Assembly (NCBI GenBank): GCA_002439805.1
Contig: DJPQ01000029.1
Span: 1-28,851 of the forward strand
Length of the DNA: 28,851 nt
Direction: 5' to 3'
Source: Bacteroidales bacterium UBA6408
Lineage (GTDB): Bacteria > Bacteroidota > Bacteroidia > Bacteroidales > UBA932
The translations under genes were made by a program, and so were the position numbers. Positions 1-7,044 of this stretch are shown here, piece after piece. The stretch's first letter is position 1. Every line of letters begins with the position of its first letter. Below the pieces are notes generated by a model. The model had not been told where the DNA came from. It saw only the letters and a list, made by a program, of their open reading frames with translations, and searched no databases.

Positions 1-981
1 GACGACATATTCCCTCGCGTCATCCCCGTGCGATACATTATCGGCCTCCCATGCGGTGACGCTTACGCCCGTAAGTTCAATCGCATATTCCCCGCTGTCA
101 GCCTTCTTGCTCACGGTCAGATCGAAGTTCGTAATCTTGCCCGGCTGGTATTCCAACGCCTTGTCCACCACAAAGTTCCTTGGAGCGCCTCCGCCGACGG
201 TGACGGTCAGGAGCTTCTTGCCTGCCGCCACGGTCTGAGGAGCGACGATTGCCCTCAATTCTCCGTTGTCGTTCATAGGCACGATGCCCGTCAGAGGCGC
301 ATCGCCGTCAAGCGTGACGGCGCCGGTCGCGAGATTTATCGTCGTCTTGCGGACGGTGTTCGTAACCAGAGCCTCCTTCGCGACGGCCGCGAACTCGGCG
401 GCGTCAGCCCAGCCCTCGCCCTGCGCGAAGCGGATTCTCGCTGAGGACATGATGTGGCGGAAGCGCAGGATGACCCTCGAGGAGGTCGGGGTCACGTTCC
501 CGGTCTTCGCCCAGAGGAAGTCGGACGACTCGTAGGGCGATAGATGGCCGTTCTCCGCATCCTTGGACTGGTCGCGCTCAATCTCAATCGGATAGGCCTC
601 GACCGAGGTAGGGGCGGCGTAAGGGTAGTAGCCGTAGAAATCGACCTTCGTGTCATTGTCCCTGTAGAAGACGTCGTAGTCGGAGGTCCAGCCGCCGGAG
701 CCGTCGAACTTGAAGCGGACGTTGTCGGCCTGGTTCTTCTCCACCTTGAGCGTGCCCGGGGTCTCGCCGTCGTAGTTCACGACATAGACTCCCACCTCGT
801 CGCCGGTGCAGAACCCGTCGGTCGTCACCTTCGAGGCCGGCTGCTGGTCAATCTCGCCGCCTATCTCCACCCTGTAGGGAGCCGACGGCGGCGTGTCCGG
901 ACGAATCTCCGGCTCGTCAAGACCGCAGGACTGGACAAGAGCCAGCCCCGCAGCCATCAGAATTGAAAACTGTCTTTTCAT
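1..981 (-). CDS. Fimbrillin-like (Mfa/FimB-type) lipoprotein, 3' end outside window
   Basis: The frame stays open for 327 codons from an ATG at 981 down to base 1, so the C-terminus is missing. The first 19 residues are a lipoprotein signal ending in the lipobox LVQSC (Cys19), which predicts a lipidated, outer-membrane-anchored protein. The rest fits the fimbrillin-like (Mfa_like_1) family: an early region with the pattern GDEVGVYVVNYDG, a tract DFYGYYPYAAP, a 'RFRHIMSSARIRF' strand and a 'YQPGKITNFDLTV' strand, all typical of these two-domain Ig-like pilin or pilus-accessory proteins. It starts 29 bases after the stop of the upstream fimbrillin-like gene, so both are probably one transcript. 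Its role as pilus subunit or as tip/anchor protein cannot be told from sequence. Confidence 0.85.
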   Translation of the reverse strand, partial: MKRQFSILMAAGLALVQSCGLDEPEIRPDTPPSAPYRVEIGGEIDQQPASKVTTDGFCTGDEVGVYVVNYDGETPGTLKVEKNQADNVRFKFDGSGGWTSDYDVFYRDNDTKVDFYGYYPYAAPTSVEAYPIEIERDQSKDAENGHLSPYESSDFLWAKTGNVTPTSSRVILRFRHIMSSARIRFAQGEGWADAAEFAAVAKEALVTNTVRKTTINLATGAVTLDGDAPLTGIVPMNDNGELRAIVAPQTVAAGKKLLTVTVGGGAPRNFVVDKALEYQPGKITNFDLTVSKKADSGEYAIELTGVSVTAWEADNVSHGDDAREYVV

Positions 982-1010
982 ATAGTGTTTGTAATTTTAT
1001 GTTGTTTCTC

Positions 1011-1928
1011 TCAAATATCCCCTCCTACCGTCTCCCCGCCGCCCCAGCCGTCCAGAGACTTAGGCACGAAAGTAAGGCCGGCATCCCTGTCCTTGAAACG
1101 GGAAATGACGCCGCGCTTCAAAGTATAGGAGTTCGAAAACTCGTATGAGGCAGAGGAATCCTTCTTATAATATGTGAGTTTCAGCCCTTTGGAGAATGTC
1201 GTAGGATAGAGCACGAAGTAGTAGTTCACGCCGGGTTTGAAGCACCCGCCGTCCGGAGCGTTCATGGTGAGTTCCGTCTCTCCGAAAAGTATTTCCTCGA
1301 CCCCCGGCACCCCGTCCATTGACACTTTGGCCTTACCGGCGAGCGCCTCGCCGCCGTTTCCGGAAAGCGTGACGGAACATATGTCCGAGTTCGACACGCT
1401 GAAGCGGAAACATCCGCAAAGGTTGTAGAATGACATATAGAAATTCCGTGACCTTGCAATCTGAGGGAAAAGTCCCTTCGCAAAGGTGTTCTCCGCAGCG
1501 TTCTGCACTGACGGAATGGTGATGGTCACGGACTTGCCGTCGCAGGAGTTACCGGCATCATAAGGATATATTCCCCAAAGGCTCGTGTCGTCATCAAGTC
1601 CCTCGCCTCCGCCTGTTATCACATCTACGGAGCCCTTGAACTTTGCGACGGCTCCGGCATCCTCCGTCACGAACCTGCTGCCCGACGACGCTCCGAAGAA
1701 CACATTGATTGCATCGCCGTCCGTCCATGTGATTTTCAGCGTCCCGTCGTCAATGACATTCCTCGTCTGCGGGTCGGACGCCACCGAAGCATAGACGAGC
1801 CGTATATTTTGGTCCGACATTCCGTCATCCGGCAAATCCCGGCTGCAGGAGAGCGCCGCAGGAAGACACACGGCAAATGTGATGAGCGGGGTTATCGACA
1901 CCCGCCCATTCTTCAATACTGCCAACAT
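1011..1928 (-). CDS. Fimbrillin-like lipoprotein
   Basis: This 305-residue protein begins with a signal peptide ending in the lipobox AALSC (Cys28). After a short linker it shows family hallmarks of fimbrillin-like proteins: 'LKITWTDGDAINVFF', a 'LWGIYPYDAG' segment, 'FYNLCGCFRFSV' and a C-terminal 'YTLKRGVISRF' strand. Known members build or cap the type V fimbriae of Bacteroidales, being exported as lipoproteins and cleaved by gingipain-like Arg proteases. It is shorter than many members. It lies 14 bases downstream of the small 46-codon gene and 29 bases upstream of the second fimbrillin-like gene, giving a three-gene minus-strand operon. Whether it is a stalk or an accessory subunit is not visible. 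Confidence 0.8.
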   Translation of the reverse strand: MLAVLKNGRVSITPLITFAVCLPAALSCSRDLPDDGMSDQNIRLVYASVASDPQTRNVIDDGTLKITWTDGDAINVFFGASSGSRFVTEDAGAVAKFKGSVDVITGGGEGLDDDTSLWGIYPYDAGNSCDGKSVTITIPSVQNAAENTFAKGLFPQIARSRNFYMSFYNLCGCFRFSVSNSDICSVTLSGNGGEALAGKAKVSMDGVPGVEEILFGETELTMNAPDGGCFKPGVNYYFVLYPTTFSKGLKLTYYKKDSSASYEFSNSYTLKRGVISRFKDRDAGLTFVPKSLDGWGGGETVGGDI

Positions 1929-1942
1929 AATGTCACAATCAA

Positions 1943-2083
1943 TTAAAGGTCATCTCCCAGCTCGCCGTCCTCGCTTTCGCCCGGTTTCAGCGACCCTGGC
2001 GACGCACAGTAGCCAATTTCTGTTTCAATTTCAAGACGCATCATCTCCGGTGCATCGTAGTTTTTCAAGTTTTCCTTTTCCAT
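1943..2083 (-). CDS. 46-residue conserved-type leader-position peptide of fimbrillin operon
   Basis: The ATG at 2083 opens a 46-codon frame ending in TAA at 1943. The peptide starts MEKENLKNYDAPEMMRLEIE, then has one Cys in 'IGYCASPGS', and ends in a Gly/Asp/Glu-rich acidic tail. In my knowledge of Bacteroidales genomes, short peptides of this layout (charged start, 'Y..P....LEIETE', small central residues, acidic tail) commonly precede fimbrillin or lipoprotein operons, but no function is known. It is first in its operon, about 20 bases from the predicted transcription start, with no clear Shine-Dalgarno sequence. There is no signal peptide, so it should be cytoplasmic. It could be a ribosomally made peptide or a translational leader. 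Confidence 0.6.
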   Translation of the reverse strand: MEKENLKNYDAPEMMRLEIETEIGYCASPGSLKPGESEDGELGDDL

Positions 2084-2111
2084 AGTTCAAGAATGATAAT
2101 GATTTAGGCTG

Positions 2112-2143
2112 CAAATATACCCCCCCCCATCCGGAAAAAGCAA
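2112..2143 (-). promoter_or_regulatory. Promoter of the fimbrillin operon with G9 spacer
   Basis: Read on the minus strand, TTG (2143-2141) is followed after 21 bases by TATATTTG (2119-2112), which fits the Bacteroidota -33/-7 pattern TTTG / TAnnTTTG. Transcription should begin near 2105, giving a leader of about 20 bases before the ATG at 2083. Nine consecutive G lie directly upstream of the -7 box, inside the spacer. The -33 element is only the TTG core, so strength probably depends on spacer length. Confidence 0.6.
2120..2128. repeat. Homopolymer C9 (G9 on minus strand) inside promoter spacer
   Basis: Nine consecutive C on the plus strand sit between the -33 and -7 elements of the minus-strand fimbrillin promoter. 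It is the only homopolymeric C/G tract of this length that I noticed in the window. Such tracts change length by slipped-strand mispairing. Confidence 0.9.
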
Positions 2144-2146
2144 GAC

Positions 2147-2170
2147 CTTTCCGCAAAAATCTTCGGAAAG
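2147..2170. promoter_or_regulatory. Perfect 7-bp inverted repeat upstream of fimbrillin promoter
   Basis: CTTTCCG (2147-2153) and CGGAAAG (2164-2170) form a perfect inverted repeat with a 10-base centre. It lies a few bases upstream of the -33 element of the fimbrillin promoter, where a regulator could bind. It could also be a hairpin, since the plus strand has a T-rich run shortly after it, but no plus-strand gene precedes it. Confidence 0.35.
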
Positions 2171-2205
2171 CCCTGTCTTTTTTCTGCAATTTTTCACAAA
2201 AAGGC

Positions 2206-2235
2206 TTGCTCCCGAAACTTTTTTAATTACCTTTG
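2206..2235 (+). promoter_or_regulatory. Promoter of the 2.2-2.6 kb structured RNA
   Basis: TTG (2206-2208), a 19-base spacer and TACCTTTG (2228-2235) match the Bacteroidota promoter pattern exactly at the -7 box. The predicted start is near 2242, directly before the first long helix. It is divergent from the fimbrillin promoter. Confidence 0.65.
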
Positions 2236-2241
2236 TCGCGT

Positions 2242-2570
2242 CATAAGACAAAATTAGCCTACAGAGGTTGGCATTTGCCCTTAACGGATGCCAGCCTTTA
2301 TTTTTCTCTAACCGAGGGGAGGTGCTGAAACGAGGAGCCGTTGTTCTTTACGAGTAGGTTAATTTTGTAAAATGAGAAGAACACACAAGAAAATCGTTAT
2401 CTCCATAAGAGTGGAGATCTTCCGGTTGGTTTGGATTAAAGGGTATCGACGTATCCGGTTCGGCCGACCAGAGAAAGTGAGAGGTCACTATCGCAGATAT
2501 TAAGGGTATCGGCGATTCAGCAGATTTCACTTTGCCAATGGCATTCTACTCTATCCCCTCGGTTTTTATT
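2242..2570 (+). ncRNA. Putative structured RNA of about 320 nt, family not recognised
   Basis: No convincing gene fills this stretch, but it is rich in helices. ACAAAATTAGCCTA (2248-2261) pairs with TAGGTTAATTTTGT (2355-2368), 14 pairs with one G-U. Inside it AGGTTGGCAT (2265-2274) pairs with ATGCCAGCCT (2288-2297). ATCTCCA (2400-2406) pairs with TGGAGAT (2412-2418). Two later hairpins carry near-identical loops (around 2434-2451 and 2496-2514). AACCGAGGGGA (2310-2320) is fully complementary to TCCCCTCGGTT (2554-2564), which crosses the first helix as a pseudoknot and is followed by a T-rich end. CCCTTAA in a loop (2278-2284) is complementary to TTAAGGG (2500-2506). I do not see the signature sequences of RNase P, tmRNA or SRP RNA. 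It could be a free RNA or the leader of the downstream fecR operon. Confidence 0.5.
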
Positions 2571-2660
2571 TTATTTCCGCCAAATTTTTCGGAAAATTCA
2601 AATTCCCATGTTATAAACTGACTTCAAGCGGATATATAATGCGTAATCATGGAAATATGA

Positions 2661-3641
2661 ATGCGCATGAAGGAATTGCTTGAGAAATACAGATGCGGGA
2701 GAATAACGCCGGAAGAGATGGAAACGCTCGGCCGGGAAGTCGAGGCGGCGTCGGACAATGAAATCGGGAACATTCTCGAAAGTGAGTGGATACGCGAGGG
2801 GATCCGCGACGGTGTGTCTGGAGGTATGCCTAAGGGTGCGTCCTGCGGTGCGGATAGTAAAGAAAACGGCAAAGGACACGACGGGACGCCGAAGGTACGG
2901 AGGCTGCGGCTGTGGACAGGCGCGGCTGCGGGACTGCTGCTGATGCTGAGCGCAGGGCTGACCGTGCGGCTGATAGGCGTGAGCCATGAGCAGGGGCGGA
3001 TCGCGTCGCGGGAGATGCGAATCAACGCAGGGGACGACGACAAGTCGCGGATTGTGCTTCCCGACGGGACGAAAGTCATACTGAACGCGAAATCCACTAT
3101 TGAATACCCCGCCGACTTCGGAATGAGGGACCGCCGCGTCAGACTCTCAGGACAGGGATATTTCGACGTCGCGAAGGATCCGGAGCGAAAGTTCGTCGTC
3201 TCGGCGCAGGGGATGGACATCACGGTCCACGGGACGAAATTCAATGTCTATGCCTACCCTGACAACGACCTGAGGGAAGTCTCGCTCGTCGAGGGCAGCA
3301 TCAGCCTGCGCTACGGAGACTCTGAAATGATGCTGGCTCCGAACGAGAAGGTCTGCATCCGTGCCGGGAGCGGACGGCTCAATATGCTCAGGACGGACAA
3401 TTCCGTTGAAACCTGCTGGCTAGAGGACCGGATTACCTTCATCAACAAGCCTCTCTATCAGGTCATTGACGTGCTCCAGCGCCATTTCGGCGTAACCATA
3501 GAGTGTTCCTCCAGCATCAACCTCGCCGACCGTTATACCGGCTCGTTCAGCGAACACCGCGTGGAGGACATACTCGACATTCTGAAAATGCACTACGGCT
3601 TCAGCTATGAAAGCCGTGACAATCACATAATCATAAAATAA
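2661..3641 (+). CDS. FecR-family anti-sigma factor
   Basis: This 326-residue inner-membrane protein has the layout of Bacteroidota FecR regulators: a cytoplasmic anti-sigma part (1-80, here with a Gly-rich stretch at 50-75), one membrane helix (about 85-106), a periplasmic FecR domain (about 125-225, with 'LPDGTKVILNAKS' and 'GQGYFDVAKDPERKF'), and a C-terminal DUF4974 domain (about 258-326). In the known circuit the SusC STN domain contacts FecR in the periplasm, releasing an ECF sigma factor that turns on the locus. Here no sigma-factor gene precedes it. The ATG at 2661 gives the longest frame; ATG 2667 is an alternative. It ends 12 bases before susC, so the two are co-transcribed. Confidence 0.93.
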   Translation: MRMKELLEKYRCGRITPEEMETLGREVEAASDNEIGNILESEWIREGIRDGVSGGMPKGASCGADSKENGKGHDGTPKVRRLRLWTGAAAGLLLMLSAGLTVRLIGVSHEQGRIASREMRINAGDDDKSRIVLPDGTKVILNAKSTIEYPADFGMRDRRVRLSGQGYFDVAKDPERKFVVSAQGMDITVHGTKFNVYAYPDNDLREVSLVEGSISLRYGDSEMMLAPNEKVCIRAGSGRLNMLRTDNSVETCWLEDRITFINKPLYQVIDVLQRHFGVTIECSSSINLADRYTGSFSEHRVEDILDILKMHYGFSYESRDNHIIIK

Positions 3642-3653
3642 AACCAAAGCAAC

Positions 3654-6600
3654 ATGACACCATTCCCATGGCGTCCGGCGATTCTTGCCGCCATCCTCTG
3701 CCTGCTGCTCCCGGCAACGGCGCTCGCACAGCAGGACAGGGTGAGCCTGAATCTGAAAGACGCGACACTGAAACAGCTTTTCACAGAGATTGAAAGGCAG
3801 ACCGAGTGGAAGTTCTCCTACCGGGACTCCGAAATCGAGAACATCACGAAAGTGACTGTCAATGCGGACAGGGCCGTGCTCGCCGATATTCTCGCGGCGG
3901 AGCTGGCAAAAGCGGGGCTTCAGTTCACAGTCGTCGGAGACAAGATTGTCATCACCCCAAAGCCCATGGTCTCCGACACCGTCACGGTCACCGGACGGGT
4001 CATCGACGGCGAGGGGCAGCCGATAATCAGCGCGTCTGCCCTGGTCAAGGGCACAAAGACCGGGGTTGTCACCGACATCGACGGAAAGTTCTCGATTGAC
4101 GTGCACAAGGGTGACGTGATCGAGTTCGCGTCCCTCGGCTACACGACAAAGGAATACCGGGCCATGCGCAGTTCCACGGTCGAAATCCGGCTTGAGGACG
4201 ACTCTCTCCTGATTGAGGAGGCTGTCGCCGTGGGCTACGGAACGACTTCGAGGAAGAACCTCACAACCTCCGTTGCCACCATCAAGACAGAGAAAATCGC
4301 CAAGAGCGCGACCAGCAACATGTCGCAGATGCTCATGGGAAAGGCGGCCGGTCTGCGCGCCAACATCAGCAGTCCGCAGCCGGGAGGAAACGTCGACGTG
4401 TCCATCCGAGGCGGCGGAACTCCTATCTATATAGTGGATGGAATCATGATGCCGAGCGGCTCGCTTGAGGTCGGGAACGGAGCCATCGAGACCCCGAACT
4501 CAATCAACAGGGCAGGCCTCGCCGGGCTGAACCCGGGCGACATCGAGTCCATCGAGGTGCTCAAGGATGCCTCTGCGGCAATTTACGGAATCAATGCGGC
4601 GAACGGCGTCATACTCATCACCACCAAGCGGGGCGCCGAGGGAGCGCCCAGAGTGACCCTCGAATCCAGCTACTCGTTCGTGCGCAACTACAAGTACCTC
4701 GAACCGCTCAGTTCCACCGAGTACATGAACTTCGCCAACGTGTTCAGCAAGGAAAGCTACCTTCTGAACCACGACATGAAGCCCTACGGAATCAACGACT
4801 ACGACGGCGGCTGGTCTCCGGTGTTCTACCCCGACCAGATTGCCTCGGCCACGAACACGAACTGGCTCGACTACATCCTAAGGCCGGGAAGCATCAACAA
4901 CCACTCCCTCTCGCTCAACGGAGGAAACAAGTATGTGAAATACTACATCGGAGGGAATTACTACGACCAGGCCGGGACGGTCATAAACTCCGGGATGACG
5001 AGATATACCCTCAGGAGCAATCTCTCCGCGCAGATATTCCCGTTCATGAAGGTATCGTCCATACTCAACATCTTCTCCAACGACTTCACGAACTCCAACG
5101 CCGACGGCGGCGGTGCGGGAGGAGTCGGAAAGGACGCGCTCCAGTCGGCGCTCATGTTCCCGCCGAACTATTCCGTCTATGACTCAGAGGGCAACTACAT
5201 GAGGTACCGCTCCACGGCGAATCCAGCCGAGATGGCGATGTACAACGACAACACGAAGTCATCGGGCTGGTATGTGAACCTCTCGACGGACATAAACATA
5301 TATAAGGATATACTCAGGCTTCGGGGAGTCTATGGGCTCAACCGCGAACAGGCGAAGCGTTCGCTCTACATCCCGACGACAATGCTCTGGTACGAAGTGG
5401 CGGGAATCTCGCGCGGACACATCGGAGACGCTTCCCGCGACGACAGGACCATCGAGGGCATGCTCATGTACAGCCAGGACATAAAGAATGTCGTGAACAT
5501 CGACGCCGTGCTCGGAATGGGACTCTACAACCAGTCGGGGACAGGCCTTGAGGTCGATTTCAAGAACGCGAACGACAACATCGGCCCGGACAACATCGCC
5601 GCCGCCGAAGGACCGTTCACCCCGACGTCATCAAAATGGGAGAACGAGAAACGCTCGCAGTTCGGCCGCCTTGCCGTGGATGTGCTCGACAGATATGTGG
5701 TCTCCGCAACGCTCCGCCGCGACGGCACAGACAAGTTCTTCCCGTCCAAGAAATACGCATGGTTTCCGTCCGTCTCGGCGGCATGGAAGATAACCTCCGA
5801 GCCGTGGATGAAGAAAGTCAAGTGGATTGACCTGCTGAAAATCAGAGCCTCGTATGGAGTAACCGGACGCGACAACCTCGGGACCTCGCTTTACGGGCTC
5901 TACACCATGGCCCCGAGCTACGTGAAGTTCGGCGACAACAGCATCAACTACATCCCCTACATCAAGTCCGGAGCCGACTACCCGGACGTGACTTGGGAGA
6001 AGACCATAATGAAGAACATCGGAATTGATTTCTATTTCCTCGGGAACAGGATTTACGGCAGCTTCGACCTTTTCCGCAACGACGTGACGGACCTTCTCGG
6101 AACGGCTCCGGGAGAGCCTCTGAGCATGGTCGGGACGAGACCGGTGAACTACGGGCACTACTACCGGTCGGGATGGGACGCGACCCTGAACACCGTGAAC
6201 ATCAAGGATCTCGGAGGCTTCACATGGACATCGACGGTCACCCTAACGAAATACAATATGTATTGGGTCGAAAGAACCGAGAACTATGACTATCAGGTCT
6301 ATCAGATCCGAGAACGCGAACCGATGAACGCCCAGTACTACTATCATGTGACGGGCATCATCAACGCCGACCGCTCCAACATGCCGGACTCGCAGCTGAG
6401 CCTCGGGGAAAACTCCCAGAGGCCGGGCTACCCGATTATCGAGGACCGCAACGGCGACGGGATCATCACCACCGACGACATCTACATGGACGACGTGCTT
6501 CCGAAGATAAGCATCGGATTCGGCAACACCTTCACATGGAGGAACTTCGACCTCGACATCTTCATGTACGGACAGTTCGGTGCGACCAAGTACAACTACG

Positions 6601-7016
6601 CCTACTCCTGGGCCAACGCCGGGGCCCTCTCCTACGGTCCTCCGCAGAACTCCAACCAGTTCGCCTACAAAATCTGGAACTCCCAGACAAACACGGACGG
6701 GACGCTTCCGGGCATAGCCACAACGCGCAGCGACGCCCTTCCGGGCAACGCCGGCTGGGACCTCGGCAGACAGAACGCCTCGTTCGTGCGCGTGAGGAAC
6801 ATAACCCTCGGCTACAACATAGACGGCAACCTGCTCGGCAAGGTGCTCTCGAAGAGAATCGAGAACATAAGGGTATATTTCGACGCGCAGAACCCTCTGA
6901 CATTCACGACGTTCTCGGGAGTAGATCCGGAGATATACACGGGCAACAGCTCCTCTCCGGCAGGCTATCCGATGATTCGCAGCTACTCACTCGGAGCAAA
7001 GATCAATTTCAGATAA
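3654..7016 (+). CDS. susC: SusC/RagA-family TonB-dependent outer-membrane transporter with STN domain
   Basis: The 1120-residue protein has a signal peptide (about 1-26, ending ALAQ), an STN signalling domain (about 30-105, 'LNLKDATLKQLFTEIERQT'), a carboxypeptidase-regulatory-like Ig domain (about 112-190, 'VTGRVIDGEGQPIISASALV'), a plug with 'IRGGGTPIYIVDGI' and 'VLKDASAAIYGINAANGVI', and a 22-strand barrel ending in the typical 'GAKINFR'. It should import oligosaccharides across the outer membrane with TonB energy, capped by the SusD partner encoded next. The STN domain ties it to FecR signalling. Directly after its stop codon the final seven codons and stop recur in another reading frame (7019-7042), a likely trace of recombination with a second susC. 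Confidence 0.97.
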   Translation: MTPFPWRPAILAAILCLLLPATALAQQDRVSLNLKDATLKQLFTEIERQTEWKFSYRDSEIENITKVTVNADRAVLADILAAELAKAGLQFTVVGDKIVITPKPMVSDTVTVTGRVIDGEGQPIISASALVKGTKTGVVTDIDGKFSIDVHKGDVIEFASLGYTTKEYRAMRSSTVEIRLEDDSLLIEEAVAVGYGTTSRKNLTTSVATIKTEKIAKSATSNMSQMLMGKAAGLRANISSPQPGGNVDVSIRGGGTPIYIVDGIMMPSGSLEVGNGAIETPNSINRAGLAGLNPGDIESIEVLKDASAAIYGINAANGVILITTKRGAEGAPRVTLESSYSFVRNYKYLEPLSSTEYMNFANVFSKESYLLNHDMKPYGINDYDGGWSPVFYPDQIASATNTNWLDYILRPGSINNHSLSLNGGNKYVKYYIGGNYYDQAGTVINSGMTRYTLRSNLSAQIFPFMKVSSILNIFSNDFTNSNADGGGAGGVGKDALQSALMFPPNYSVYDSEGNYMRYRSTANPAEMAMYNDNTKSSGWYVNLSTDINIYKDILRLRGVYGLNREQAKRSLYIPTTMLWYEVAGISRGHIGDASRDDRTIEGMLMYSQDIKNVVNIDAVLGMGLYNQSGTGLEVDFKNANDNIGPDNIAAAEGPFTPTSSKWENEKRSQFGRLAVDVLDRYVVSATLRRDGTDKFFPSKKYAWFPSVSAAWKITSEPWMKKVKWIDLLKIRASYGVTGRDNLGTSLYGLYTMAPSYVKFGDNSINYIPYIKSGADYPDVTWEKTIMKNIGIDFYFLGNRIYGSFDLFRNDVTDLLGTAPGEPLSMVGTRPVNYGHYYRSGWDATLNTVNIKDLGGFTWTSTVTLTKYNMYWVERTENYDYQVYQIREREPMNAQYYYHVTGIINADRSNMPDSQLSLGENSQRPGYPIIEDRNGDGIITTDDIYMDDVLPKISIGFGNTFTWRNFDLDIFMYGQFGATKYNYAYSWANAGALSYGPPQNSNQFAYKIWNSQTNTDGTLPGIATTRSDALPGNAGWDLGRQNASFVRVRNITLGYNIDGNLLGKVLSKRIENIRVYFDAQNPLTFTTFSGVDPEIYTGNSSSPAGYPMIRSYSLGAKINFR

Positions 7017-7018
7017 GC

Positions 7019-7042
7019 GGCGCAAAAATCAACTTCAGATAG
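7019..7042 (+). pseudogene. Remnant of a second susC 3' end
   Basis: These 24 bases encode GAKINFR plus a stop, the same ending as the intact susC (6993-7016), in a frame shifted by two relative to it. Twenty of 24 bases agree and the four differences all fall at third codon positions and are silent (the two stops are TAA and TAG). It lies between the susC stop and the susD start. It looks like the leftover tail of another susC gene. Confidence 0.7.
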
Positions 7043-7044
7043 AA

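Noticed and set aside
28..966. Several plus-strand frames of 60-140 codons over the first kilobase
   Set aside because: They are shadows of the fimbrillin-like gene on the minus strand, which has a lipoprotein signal and family motifs.
2147..2215. Invertible promoter segment near the fimbrillin operon
   Set aside because: The only inverted repeats nearby are 5-7 bases long and no invertase gene is present; the G9 tract is a better candidate switch.
2372..2503. 43-codon plus-strand frame encoding a very basic peptide (MRRTHKKIVISIRVEIF...)
   Set aside because: It overlaps the hairpins of the putative RNA, including the near-repeated loops, and I know no similar peptide; the base pairing explains the sequence better.
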